DNA from: Chloroflexota bacterium
GTDB lineage: Bacteria > Chloroflexota > Anaerolineae > B4-G1 > SLSP01
Reading direction: 5' to 3'
Assembly (NCBI GenBank): GCA_019873645.1
Contig: JAIOAX010000021.1
Span: 23,768 to 87,767 of the forward strand
Length of the DNA stretch: 64,000 nt
Under the pieces are notes generated by a model. That model was given only the letters and a program-made list of their open reading frames with translations. It made no database searches and was not told where the DNA came from. Both the position numbers and the translations under genes were made by a program. Position 1 is the stretch's first letter. The number at the start of each line of letters is the position of its first letter. Below are positions 44,726 through 53,572 of this stretch, piece by piece.

Positions 44726-46324
44726 TCATGGCATGATAATCTCATCTTGAATGTCCGCCCATGTCTCTTCATCCACCCACGGCTCGATGCCCTGCGCCGT
44801 GCGTTCACCGACAATGCGATAGCCGATGATCCAGTCATCATAGCGGCGGACGGGAAGCAGAACGTAGCGATGCACCCGTTCGTCGTTCAACTCGATGAGG
44901 TAGACCGGGTGTTCGCGCAGATGCGGCTCGGCCTCCTTCCAGGTGATGTAGCCGGGCGGCGGGCCCGGCGGGTCGAATTCCCCACCGGGGACGTAGACGA
45001 CGGTCATCTCCGGGTGCAGGTTCTCCGCCCAGGAGATATAGCGCAGCACCCACGTCTGCACAAAACCGTCGGTGGGTGTGGGCGGGGTGAGGAGCCACGC
45101 ACCGTCTTCAAATTGCGGCAGCAGGTCGCGCGCCCAGGCGTGCCAGTCGGTTTTGCGGCTTTGATCCACCAGGGGATAGTTGTTCCGCGTAATCAGCACC
45201 ACCCAGACGGCAATCAACAGGATTCCCATGGCTCTGACAAGCGGCGTGAAGGACGGTCGCCGGGCGTCGAGGCGCGCCCTGAGCCATAACCAGACATCCT
45301 GAATACCCACAGCTATCAACGGCGCAAAGAAGACGCACACCGGCGTCATAAAATCGTCCCAATCCACCACGTTGTAGGTAGAAACGAAGAACCACACCCC
45401 GGCAAGCCCTAGCAGACATGTCACAGCCACCCGCGCCTGTCGCCTGAACAGCGCCCACAGTCCCACACCGCCGGCCATCACGCCGACAGGCCAAAATTGC
45501 AACATCAACTGATAACCGGAATCGGCCCAACGTTGCAGCCAATATTTCGGCGGCAGCCCGAAGGAAATCCCCCACCAGCGTTTGCCGGTGAGGAAGTCGG
45601 GCAACTCGGCCCAGGTGCGCGGACAGAAGTTGCAAAACTTTGCCGGCGGATCGGCGAAGGCGCGCAGCGGAATGTAGAAGTATTGCGCCGCCGCGACAAG
45701 CACGATGAGCGCGATGAAGGCGAAGTTTTTGGGGCGGGTCAGCATGCGGTGGTCGGTGCTAAGGACGGCCCACAGCCACATCGGCAGCAACACAATGGCC
45801 GGCGCGTTGACGCCGAAGCTGAGAGCATAGAGCGCGGCGCTGAGGAAGTAATAACGCGGCTGCTTCGTCTCCATAAAGGCAAGCAGCGCCAGCCATTCCG
45901 CCGCGACGAAGGTGTTGTAGAGCGGGTACAGTTCGGTATAGGTGGCCTGATACCAGAAACGCACGGCGAAGGCCAGCAGCAACGCGCCGAGCGTAGCGAT
46001 GGCGACCGAGCGCGTGAGCCGGTAGTTGACACGCTGGATCAGCAGCACCGTCACCGCCGAGGTCACGGCGCTGAGCAGGTTAAGCCGATAGGCCGGGTTG
46101 TTGAAAGGCAAGCCGTGGACGAACAACGCGCCGAGCCAGGTGAACAGGGGATACCCCGGCGGATGCGAGACGCCCATGACCAGCGTAACGATCTGGTACT
46201 GAATCGAATCCAGGTACGGCCCGACGCCGGGATGCAGCGTGCGGACGTAAAATATCCCGGCAAGCAGCGCGCTCAACAGGCCGGTGATCCATAGCCAGCG
46301 TTGCGTATGAGGAGAGGGGTTCAT
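44726..46324 (-). CDS. DUF2723 polytopic membrane protein
   Basis: A 532-residue protein with about ten transmembrane helices and a soluble C-terminal domain. PGVGPYLDSIQYQIV and the loop GVSHPPGYPLFTWLGALF are the DUF2723 signature, a GT-C-fold group related to protein O-mannosyltransferases that uses a lipid-linked sugar. WYQATYTELYPLYN is also conserved. It probably glycosylates a protein or envelope glycan at the outer face of the membrane. It is co-directional with the next gene upstream, 16 bases apart. Confidence 0.88.
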   Translation of the reverse strand: MNPSPHTQRWLWITGLLSALLAGIFYVRTLHPGVGPYLDSIQYQIVTLVMGVSHPPGYPLFTWLGALFVHGLPFNNPAYRLNLLSAVTSAVTVLLIQRVNYRLTRSVAIATLGALLLAFAVRFWYQATYTELYPLYNTFVAAEWLALLAFMETKQPRYYFLSAALYALSFGVNAPAIVLLPMWLWAVLSTDHRMLTRPKNFAFIALIVLVAAAQYFYIPLRAFADPPAKFCNFCPRTWAELPDFLTGKRWWGISFGLPPKYWLQRWADSGYQLMLQFWPVGVMAGGVGLWALFRRQARVAVTCLLGLAGVWFFVSTYNVVDWDDFMTPVCVFFAPLIAVGIQDVWLWLRARLDARRPSFTPLVRAMGILLIAVWVVLITRNNYPLVDQSRKTDWHAWARDLLPQFEDGAWLLTPPTPTDGFVQTWVLRYISWAENLHPEMTVVYVPGGEFDPPGPPPGYITWKEAEPHLREHPVYLIELNDERVHRYVLLPVRRYDDWIIGYRIVGERTAQGIEPWVDEETWADIQDEIIMP

Positions 46325-46340
46325 TCTAACTCAAGCTAAC

Positions 46341-47129
46341 TCAAGGAGCAATCAGAGGGAGCGTTTTTTCCACTGCCTCGACCATTTGCGGCGGGACGGG
46401 AAGCACCCATTCGGCCTCGCTCGATCCGCGCGGGCGGGGCGGGAGCTGGATTTCGATGTGCAGGCGCGCGGGCGCCTCGCGGTGCAAAGTGACGCGCCGC
46501 ACATAACTGGTCTTGCCGTTGCCCCGGAAATAGTTGCCGAGCGCGTAGACTTCATCGCGTCCCAGAGCAACCTCGCCGGGTTCGGTTTGGGCGTAGGCCT
46601 GCCGAACTACCAGATGCTGGCTGCCGGCGACCACTGCGCCGATCACGCCGCCGATGGCGCCGCCGCCCACCAATCCGATGACGCCGCCCAGGATTGCTTC
46701 GCCCAGGCCCTCGTCCAAGCCGATGAGCAATCCCGTGAGCAGGCCGGTGATGGCAAACAGCACCGTCAGGCAGCCCAACTGGATTTTCCAATCGCCGCTT
46801 TCCTCTTGCCAGACCGCTTCTTTGAGGCGTTCCCATTCCAGTGCGGAGTATTTCCAGCGCACCAACGGACGGTCGCTGGCGAGGAATGCATCGGCGCGGC
46901 GTATCTGTAGCCGTCCCCATAACCACGTACCGAGTGTGATGACGCCGAAAAGTCCAAAGAGACCTGCGGCAATGGCAAAAAAGGCATAGCCGGTCAAGCG
47001 CAAGGCTGCGATCCCCCAGGCGACGAGGGTACAGAGACACATCAGTACGGTGAGCCACAATGGCGCAATCACGGCGCGCCGGTAGGGATCACTGGTGGGT
47101 GGTTGGAAATCATATTCTTCTGGGGTCAT
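46341..47129 (-). CDS. Uncharacterised membrane protein with Gly-rich helices
   Basis: A 262-residue protein with two N-terminal transmembrane helices (about residues 24-45 and 47-72) and two more at 118-137 and 143-168, the latter very glycine-rich (ILGGVIGLVGGGAIGGVIGAVVAG). Cytoplasmic segments include a YAQTEPGEVALGRDEVYALGNYF stretch and a beta-rich C-terminus. The family is not recognised. Its ATG overlaps the stop of the broken restriction gene, so that remnant may still provide translational coupling. Confidence 0.7.
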   Translation of the reverse strand: MTPEEYDFQPPTSDPYRRAVIAPLWLTVLMCLCTLVAWGIAALRLTGYAFFAIAAGLFGLFGVITLGTWLWGRLQIRRADAFLASDRPLVRWKYSALEWERLKEAVWQEESGDWKIQLGCLTVLFAITGLLTGLLIGLDEGLGEAILGGVIGLVGGGAIGGVIGAVVAGSQHLVVRQAYAQTEPGEVALGRDEVYALGNYFRGNGKTSYVRRVTLHREAPARLHIEIQLPPRPRGSSEAEWVLPVPPQMVEAVEKTLPLIAP

Positions 47130-47580
47130 CTCTTCATCCGCTCCCTGACGACCGCGTCCAGGACCGTAAACGGCTCTTCACAAAACGGGAACTGTAGCGG
47201 CCAGGTTATGCGCATCGAGGTCGCGAGCAAATATTGACTCTGCTCAGCGGTATACTTAGCAGATCTAGTGCGCGGCAAGTCGGAATTCTTCGCAAAGGCA
47301 AACCGCCATTCCTGTCCAAACTCGAAAAGATTGACTGCCAGCAGATCAAATCCGCCGACAACTAAACAAGTAGTTTCAACGACTTGCCCATCGGGCAAGT
47401 TTTACAGGGCGTCTGTCACTGGCATCGCATTGAAAGGTGCCGGTGTACCCCATCTCAGTTCTTCGGACAGTGTTAGTCTGAAGCGATTTAACCTGGACGC
47501 TAATCGGCACCCCCTTGTACAGAAACAAGAATTTCATTTAATTCATCGCGTGTGACGCCCCACTGCTCAAGCAAACCCAT
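47126..47580 (-). pseudogene. Shattered restriction endonuclease next to a DNA methyltransferase
   Basis: ATG at 47580, with GGGAG upstream, opens [20 protein letters not shown] and stops after 26 codons (47502-47500). In the next frame the sequence continues SVQVKSLQTNTVRRTEMGYT and FQCDASDRRPVKL; a one-base shift near 47400 then leads to PDGQVVETTCLVVGGFDLLA, EWRFAFAKNSDLPR and PFTVLDAVVRERMKR up to the stop at 47126. Together these read as the start, middle and end of one protein, with an internal deletion near 47500. VQVKS looks like the K-containing strand of a PD-(D/E)xK nuclease. The 5' end overlaps the methyltransferase gene, the usual order of a type II restriction-modification pair. 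Confidence 0.7.
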
Positions 47581-48332
47581 ATTACACTCCCTTCCTTCGA
47601 GGGTTTTCTCCATACTGTTTTTACAAACACCAGGAAGTAGGAATGGTTTTTCCGTGCATGTTCTTGCTTTTTGATGCGGCTCACTGCCGGTCTGTTGGGC
47701 CGCACGAGAACAAAGAGGTCTTTGGCATAGAAGCCGAGAGATTGGTAATGCACAATGATTTCCACATGCGTTAAGTGCTGGATGTTAGCACTGACCTCAT
47801 CCTGGCATTTGACGATCAAAATCCCATATTTACGCAGGACACGATAAGCCTCTTTTCCGGCTTTGAAGTACAGGTCAAGAACGGCATCATGGTACTTTGG
47901 CCCTTCAAGAGTTGGCTCGCCATTTGAATAGGTCGAACGAAAAGCTGCATACGTTCCCGAACCTGCCAAGTGAGTCTCTGAGCGACGGTAAAGCCCTTCC
48001 ATATAGGGCGGATCCAACACGACACAGTCAATACTACCATCCTCATAAGGCAAACTTCGGCAGTCAATGCCATCCTCTATATCCGTAGCCAGTAATGTGT
48101 ACTTGTCCTTGGGGACATTTTTCCAGAAAATACCCTTACCATAAGTTATATCTGCTACTGTTGAGCCAGGTGGAACGTGTAAATCCAATATCAGTGGGAA
48201 TAGTTCCTCGTTGGTACCAACATGGGCTGTACAAACCAAATTGCTTGTCGTAATCCCATCAGGCGATTTACGTTTGCGCACCTCATCAGATTTTGTAAAA
48301 AGAGTCAATTGCTCTCTGACTCGCTGGCTCAT
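47538..48332 (-). CDS. Site-specific DNA methyltransferase (orphaned)
   Basis: A 264-residue N6-adenine/N4-cytosine type methyltransferase. A SAM-binding motif-I-like segment [12 protein letters not shown] (about 60-70) precedes the catalytic DPPY of [11 protein letters not shown] (about 105-110), and [13 protein letters not shown] and HSYFLVFVK follow. The gene looks intact. Its 3' end overlaps the start of the broken restriction gene by about 43 bases. Methylation without cleavage would make it an epigenetic or protective orphan. The recognition site cannot be read from sequence. Confidence 0.85.
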   Translation of the reverse strand: MSQRVREQLTLFTKSDEVRKRKSPDGITTSNLVCTAHVGTNEELFPLILDLHVPPGSTVADITYGKGIFWKNVPKDKYTLLATDIEDGIDCRSLPYEDGSIDCVVLDPPYMEGLYRRSETHLAGSGTYAAFRSTYSNGEPTLEGPKYHDAVLDLYFKAGKEAYRVLRKYGILIVKCQDEVSANIQHLTHVEIIVHYQSLGFYAKDLFVLVRPNRPAVSRIKKQEHARKNHSYFLVFVKTVWRKPSKEGSVIWVCLSSGASHAMN

Positions 48333-48379
48333 AATAAGTGCTCTCTAAACTCACCGATGGGCGAATTGCGAATTACGAA

Positions 48380-49777
48380 TTACAACACGTGCTTTTCCCC
48401 ACGTTGGGGCACGATGACCCGACCATATCCTAGCTTTGTTAGCCCCTCGGCGAGATTCTGCGCGGGTTTGGGATCGCCGTGGACAACGAAGGCCGCTTTG
48501 ACAGTCTGCGCATGCGGCGCGGCCCAGTTGAGCAAGTCTTCATGATCGGCATGCCCGCTGTAGCCGTAGAGGGTGTACACTTCAGCCTTCAGCTCAAACG
48601 ATTCGCCGAAGATGCGCACGTAAGGCTCGCGGTCGGCGATGCGGCGTCCTAAGGTGTTCGGCGCCTGCCAGCCGGTGATCAATACGGCATTGCGAGGATC
48701 GCCGATGGCGTGTTTGAGATGATGTTGAACGCGCCCGGCTTCCGCCATCCCGGAAGCGCTGATGATGATCAGTGGATTCGCCGCGTCGTTGAGCTTTTTG
48801 GACTCCTCAATGCTGCGGACATACTGCAAGCGATAAAAGCCAAAGGGGTCGTCGCTGTCGCTGGCCGCCAGAAAGTCCCGCGTCTCCTGATCGTAGCAAT
48901 CCGGGTGACGGCGGTAGGTCTCGGTGACGTTGAGCGCCAACGGACTATCCACGTAGATGGGCAGCTCCGGGATGCGCCCGGCCTGCGTGAGCTGATGCAG
49001 GTCGTAGACCACGTCCTGCGTGCGTCCTACGGCAAAGGCAGGAATGATGATACGCCCGCCGCGCGCCGCCACGGCATTGACGATGTCCGCCAGTTGTTCC
49101 TGAATATCCTGGATGGGCGGATGCTCCCGGTCGCCATAGGTGCTTTCGATCATCAGGTAGTCGGCGGGCGGCATGGGGGTAGGGTCGCGCACGATGGGGA
49201 GCCGGGGCTGTCCCAGGTCGCCGCTGAAGATCAACCGCGCCGTGCGCTCGCGTTCCTCCGATTCCAGCAGCACCATCGCCGATCCCAAAATGTGGCCGGC
49301 GTCGAGGAAAGTGAGACGGATGCCGCGTCCGAGGTCAATCGGGCGGTTATAGCCCACGCCGACGAAATAACGCAACGAGCGCAACGCGTCCTCTTCGGTA
49401 TAGAGTGGTTCCATCGGCGGCAGGCCCGCGCGCAGCCGTTTTTTGTTGACGTAGGCCACATCGCTCTCGTGGATGCGCCCGGAGTCGGGCAACATCGCAT
49501 TACAGAGGTCTTGCGTGGCATGGGTGGCGTAGATGGGGCCATCGTAGCCCATTTTCACCAGATTGGGCAGGTTGCCGGAATGGTCAATGTGGGCGTGGGA
49601 GAGGACAACGGCATCCAGACGGCGAATCTCCACCGGGATTTTGTGATTGCGCGCATAGGCCTCATCGCGTTTGCCCTGGTAAAGGCCACATTCCAGCAAG
49701 ATGTTGCGCTTATTGGTACGGATGAGATACATCGAACCGGTGACGGTCCCCACACCGCCGAGAAAAGTAATTTTCAT
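48380..49777 (-). CDS. MBL-fold beta-CASP ribonuclease (YSH1/CPSF-like)
   Basis: A 465-residue metallo-beta-lactamase fold RNA-processing nuclease. HAHIDHSG (61-68) supplies zinc ligands; AGHILGSAMV, FSGDLG, IESTYGDREH and the beta-CASP region (IIIPAFAVGRTQDVVYDL, IYVDSPLA, IIISASGMAEAGRVQHHLKH, YSGHADHEDLL) are all present. The C-terminal VVHGDPKPAQNLAEGL is the RNA-specificity tail. It is expected to cut RNA in the cytoplasm. RNase D follows upstream on the same strand, 22 bases away, so the two form a likely RNA-turnover operon. Confidence 0.93.
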   Translation of the reverse strand: MKITFLGGVGTVTGSMYLIRTNKRNILLECGLYQGKRDEAYARNHKIPVEIRRLDAVVLSHAHIDHSGNLPNLVKMGYDGPIYATHATQDLCNAMLPDSGRIHESDVAYVNKKRLRAGLPPMEPLYTEEDALRSLRYFVGVGYNRPIDLGRGIRLTFLDAGHILGSAMVLLESEERERTARLIFSGDLGQPRLPIVRDPTPMPPADYLMIESTYGDREHPPIQDIQEQLADIVNAVAARGGRIIIPAFAVGRTQDVVYDLHQLTQAGRIPELPIYVDSPLALNVTETYRRHPDCYDQETRDFLAASDSDDPFGFYRLQYVRSIEESKKLNDAANPLIIISASGMAEAGRVQHHLKHAIGDPRNAVLITGWQAPNTLGRRIADREPYVRIFGESFELKAEVYTLYGYSGHADHEDLLNWAAPHAQTVKAAFVVHGDPKPAQNLAEGLTKLGYGRVIVPQRGEKHVL

Positions 49778-49799
49778 CTTGCTATCCTTTTTTCTATAA

Positions 49800-50954
49800 C
49801 TACCCCGAATTCCTCACGATGCGCAGTAAATCCGGGCCGTACGTCGCCTTGCGCCATGGGCCGATGCCGGGGATGGTCCCCAGTTGTTCCAGCGTGCGCG
49901 GCGGACGGTGCGCCAGTTCCCATAAAACAGCATTCGGCAGGATCACATCCGGGTCCACCCCTCGACAGGCGGCAACTTCTTTGCGCCACGCCTTGAGATC
50001 GTTGTACCGGTCGAGCACCTCTTGCGGCGGACGTTCATGGTTGCACGGCGAAGGCGGTAAGGGCAACGGCGCAGCATACAAGGCTTTGAGGATGCCGTTG
50101 CCAAAACGCTGCACCTGATAGGCCGTCAATCCGGCTGCCGTAAGTTCCTCGCGGCTGCGCGGCTGGACCTGCGCCAGACGGAGCAACTGTTCATTAGAAA
50201 CGACTTTGATGGCCGGACGATCCATCGCCTGCGCCTGCTTATCGCGCCAGAGATGCAGACGGTAGAGCACTTGTTGTTCAGCGGGCCGTAAATCGTGAAC
50301 CCCCTTGATGCGCCAGAAAGCGTCGTCGGGATTGCAATCCGAGGTGGCATGGGTATTCTGGCACAGGTAGGCGAAGATTTCCTGGGCCTCTTCCCAGCGT
50401 CCGGCAGCGATCAACGCCTGTTTTTGGAGTTCGCGCAGCGCGAGCAGATAGTAACTGTCCATCCAGGCGTAGGTAAGCGCTTCGGTTTCAAGGGGACGTT
50501 TGCCCCAGTTGTAACGTTGATACCGTTTGTCCAGATGCACGCTGAAGGTATCGGCAAGGATGTCGCCCAATCCCACATGGGGCCAGCCCAGGATGCGCGC
50601 GGCCCACATCGTATCAAAGAGCGCGCTGCACGCGAATCCGAAATCACGCCGCAGCATAATCAAGTCGTAATCGGCGGCATGGAAGACCTTCTCAATGTCC
50701 GGCGAAGCAAAGATCGGCGCCAGCGGACTGAGATCATCCAACTCCAGAGGATCCACCAGATAATTCGCCTCCGGCGTTGAAATCTGGATGAGGCACACGC
50801 GCTCGTGGTAGGCGTAAAGGCTGTTGGCTTCGGTGTCCACGGCGATGCGTGGTTCGTGACACAGATGGGACGCCAGATCGCGCAGCGCGTCTGGCGTGGC
50901 GATGACTTCCGGTGGAGCGATGGTTGATGCTGGTTGCGGGTCTCCCTGTGCCAT
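49800..50954 (-). CDS. rnd: Ribonuclease D (DEDDy exonuclease with HRDC)
   Basis: A 384-residue 3'-5' exoribonuclease. Catalytic residues D40 and E42 (AVDTEANS), D97 (HAADYD) and Y162/D166 (LTYAWMDSYYL) form the DEDDy set. HRDC-like domains follow (residues about 215-295 and 310-375; WRDKQAQAMDRPAIKVVSNE, IPGIGPWRKATYG). It trims tRNA and other structured RNAs. The length matches the family. The gene starts 52 bases from the REP-like palindrome at 51007. Confidence 0.92.
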   Translation of the reverse strand: MAQGDPQPASTIAPPEVIATPDALRDLASHLCHEPRIAVDTEANSLYAYHERVCLIQISTPEANYLVDPLELDDLSPLAPIFASPDIEKVFHAADYDLIMLRRDFGFACSALFDTMWAARILGWPHVGLGDILADTFSVHLDKRYQRYNWGKRPLETEALTYAWMDSYYLLALRELQKQALIAAGRWEEAQEIFAYLCQNTHATSDCNPDDAFWRIKGVHDLRPAEQQVLYRLHLWRDKQAQAMDRPAIKVVSNEQLLRLAQVQPRSREELTAAGLTAYQVQRFGNGILKALYAAPLPLPPSPCNHERPPQEVLDRYNDLKAWRKEVAACRGVDPDVILPNAVLWELAHRPPRTLEQLGTIPGIGPWRKATYGPDLLRIVRNSG

Positions 50955-51006
50955 AGTACGTTCATTATCGCCGTTCGGGAGAGTTTGTCAAACGGAACTT
51001 ATCATA

Positions 51007-51045
51007 AGGGGGATTCTGGGCGGCTTCGCCGCCCAGAATCCCCCT
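51007..51045. repeat. REP-like palindrome, second copy
   Basis: An 18-bp perfect inverted repeat with loop TTC, matching 27312-27350 except at two positions per arm, where both arms changed together. It sits between the convergent-distance ends of RNase D and the GH3 gene. Confidence 0.85.
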
Positions 51046-51067
51046 CTCTATAGTCACAATCCTGGGC

Positions 51068-53503
51068 TTACGCCAGGGTGAACGACGCTTGCGCGCGGAT
51101 GTCTCGGGACGAACTGCCGATGAGCACGTCAAACGTCCCCGGTTCGGCCACCCACTGCCCGCGATAGGGATCGTAGAACGATAGTGCGCGTTCATCCAGG
51201 GTGAACTCGACAACGACGCTCTGTCCAGGCTCCAGGTACACCTTCTTGAAGCCTTTCAGCTCCTTTGGCGGACGAATGAGCGACGCTACCGGGTCGCCAA
51301 CGTAGAGCTGCACGACTTCGTGACCGGCCACGGCGCCGGTATTGGTCACGGTGACGGCCACGCGCACCGGCTCGCCGGCTTTGACCAGCGCCGGAACTTG
51401 CACATTGCTGTAGGCGAACGTCGTGTACGACAACCCATGGCCAAAGGGGAACAGGGGGTCAAGCTCTTTTTTGTCATAGTAGCGATAACCGACGAAAATG
51501 CCCTCGCCGTACAACACTTCCATCGTACCGGGGTAATTGATAAAGGTCGGATTGTCCACATAGCGTTTGGGGAATGTGACCGGCAGCTTGCCGGAGGGAT
51601 TGACCGCGCCAGTCAACACATTCGCCAGCGCGTTGCCGCCTTCCTGACCGGCATAGTAGGCCAGGACGATGGCCGGAACCTGATTCACCCACGGCATTTC
51701 AACAGGCGCGCCAACGTTGAGCACAACGACAGTATTGGGGTTGGCCGCCGCGACGGCCGCGATCAGCGCGTCTTGCTCGCCGGGCAGCTTCATGTGGGGA
51801 CGATCACGGCCTTCGCTCTCAAAACCTTTGGGCATGCCGCCGAAGATAATCGCCACGTCCGCTTGTTTCGCCAATGCAACGGCGCGCTCCAAACGGTCGT
51901 CGGGATCGGGAGCAAACGCGCATTGCAGGTAAATCGCGGTGGTATCCACATCCGGCAGCTTGACATACTCTACTTTGAGCGCGTAGGCGCGTCCGGCTTC
52001 CAGAGTAACATAGGTCTCGGCGACACTGGTCAACCAGCCTTCGCCGGCGCCGGGAGTAGCCTCCAGCACCAACTTGTCGTCCAGATACAGCCGCGCGATA
52101 CAGGCATTGCGCAATTGCATAGCGTAACGTCCACTGCTCGGCACGGTTAATGTGCCGGTCCAGCGCACCGAGAAAACTTTGCGCTCCACGCCCGGCGGCA
52201 GGGGGATGCGCCAGTCCTCGATATTGGGGTCCACGCGCGAGGCTACCGGTGCACCGGAAAGGTCGGCGTTGTTGAAGAACTCGCACAGCAATCCCTGACC
52301 CAGGTAATCCGGCTTGAGCGCGGGCAGCTCCACGAAGTTGTCGCAGCCCTGTTCGTAGGCGATCTTCACGCTGTCGCCCAGTTTAGTTTTTAGCCCCTCC
52401 AGCGGGCTGACGCGATAGGGCGGCTCCAAATACGAGCTGCCGCCGCCGCCGATGCGACACTCCGCCGCATTCGGGCCGATGACGGCGATGGAACGCACGC
52501 CCTGCAACGGCAGCACGTTGCCGTCGTTTTTGAGCAGGGTGATAGAAGCTTCGGCCAGTTCACGGGCCAACGCTTGATGTTCGGGGGTATTCACGGCGCC
52601 GGCAGGCAGGGGGCCGTCCAGCTTGCCGGATTTGACGATCATCCGCAGCATACGCCGCGCCGCCGCGTTGACGGTTTCCTCATTGATCTGCCAGGTGTTG
52701 ACGGCGGCTTCAAGGAGCTTGCCGTAATAGAGCGCCGGGCCGGGCATCTCCAGGTCCAGGCCGCCCGCGACGGATTCCACGGTGGTGTGGTTCGCGCCCC
52801 AGTCGGAGACCACGACGCCTTCAAAGCCCCATTCGCCTTTAAGGATTTGGTTGAGCAGATAGTCGTTTTCACTGGCGTAGACGCCGTTGATGCGATTGTA
52901 GGAGCACATCACCGTCCACGGGTCGGCTTCTTTGACGATCATCTCGAATTGCGCCAGGTAAATCTCGCGCAGCGTGCGTTCGTCCACCACCGAACTGCCG
53001 CGATGCCGCTCGAACTCCTGGTTGTTGCAGGCGTAATGCTTGAGCGACGCGCCGACGCCCTGGCGTTGGATGCCCTTGACCCACGCCACACCGATGCGCC
53101 CGGCCAGATAAGGGTCCTCGGAATAACTTTCAAAGTTGCGTCCGGCAAGCGGGGTACGCACGATGTTGACGCACGGACCGAGCAAAATATCGCAGCCCAG
53201 CGCGCGGGTTTCCTCGGCCAGCGCCTCGCCGACACGCTCAATGAGCGCCGGGTCCCAGCTTGCGGCCATCGAAACGCCCGTAGGGAACGAGGTCGCCGTC
53301 CCCTGGATGCGCTTGCCGCCGGTACGGTTGGCGCGCACGCCGTGTGGGCCGTCGGTCATCACCAACGCAGGAATGCCCAACCGTGGAATGGGAACGGTGT
53401 GCCAGTCGTCTTCGCCGGAAAGCAAAGACACCTTTTCTCTGAGAGTCAATTGGCTGAGTAGCTCTTCAACGCGCTGCTCGACGTTATCGGTAGCTTTTTT
53501 CAT
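51068..53503 (-). CDS. Beta-glucosidase, GH3 with PA14 insert
   Basis: An 811-residue family 3 glycoside hydrolase. The N-terminal barrel contains MTDGPHGVRA, KHYACNNQE and the nucleophile D234 in VVSDWGA. A PA14 domain is inserted at about 400-535 (LLCEFFNNADLSG, RYAMQLRNACIARLYLDDKLV), typical of beta-glucosidase subgroups that bind oligosaccharides. The second alpha/beta domain (AIIFGGMPKGFESEGRDRPH) and a fibronectin III-like C-terminus (GHEVVQLYVGDP) complete it. No signal peptide is visible, so it is probably cytoplasmic. The ATG at 53503 follows AGGAGG. Confidence 0.95.
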   Translation of the reverse strand: MKKATDNVEQRVEELLSQLTLREKVSLLSGEDDWHTVPIPRLGIPALVMTDGPHGVRANRTGGKRIQGTATSFPTGVSMAASWDPALIERVGEALAEETRALGCDILLGPCVNIVRTPLAGRNFESYSEDPYLAGRIGVAWVKGIQRQGVGASLKHYACNNQEFERHRGSSVVDERTLREIYLAQFEMIVKEADPWTVMCSYNRINGVYASENDYLLNQILKGEWGFEGVVVSDWGANHTTVESVAGGLDLEMPGPALYYGKLLEAAVNTWQINEETVNAAARRMLRMIVKSGKLDGPLPAGAVNTPEHQALARELAEASITLLKNDGNVLPLQGVRSIAVIGPNAAECRIGGGGSSYLEPPYRVSPLEGLKTKLGDSVKIAYEQGCDNFVELPALKPDYLGQGLLCEFFNNADLSGAPVASRVDPNIEDWRIPLPPGVERKVFSVRWTGTLTVPSSGRYAMQLRNACIARLYLDDKLVLEATPGAGEGWLTSVAETYVTLEAGRAYALKVEYVKLPDVDTTAIYLQCAFAPDPDDRLERAVALAKQADVAIIFGGMPKGFESEGRDRPHMKLPGEQDALIAAVAAANPNTVVVLNVGAPVEMPWVNQVPAIVLAYYAGQEGGNALANVLTGAVNPSGKLPVTFPKRYVDNPTFINYPGTMEVLYGEGIFVGYRYYDKKELDPLFPFGHGLSYTTFAYSNVQVPALVKAGEPVRVAVTVTNTGAVAGHEVVQLYVGDPVASLIRPPKELKGFKKVYLEPGQSVVVEFTLDERALSFYDPYRGQWVAEPGTFDVLIGSSSRDIRAQASFTLA

Positions 53504-53572
53504 CAACAACCTCCTGTAAGAATATGGTTTGAGCCAAGTATACTGCAAAAACGAGAAGGTTCAAACAAGCTG

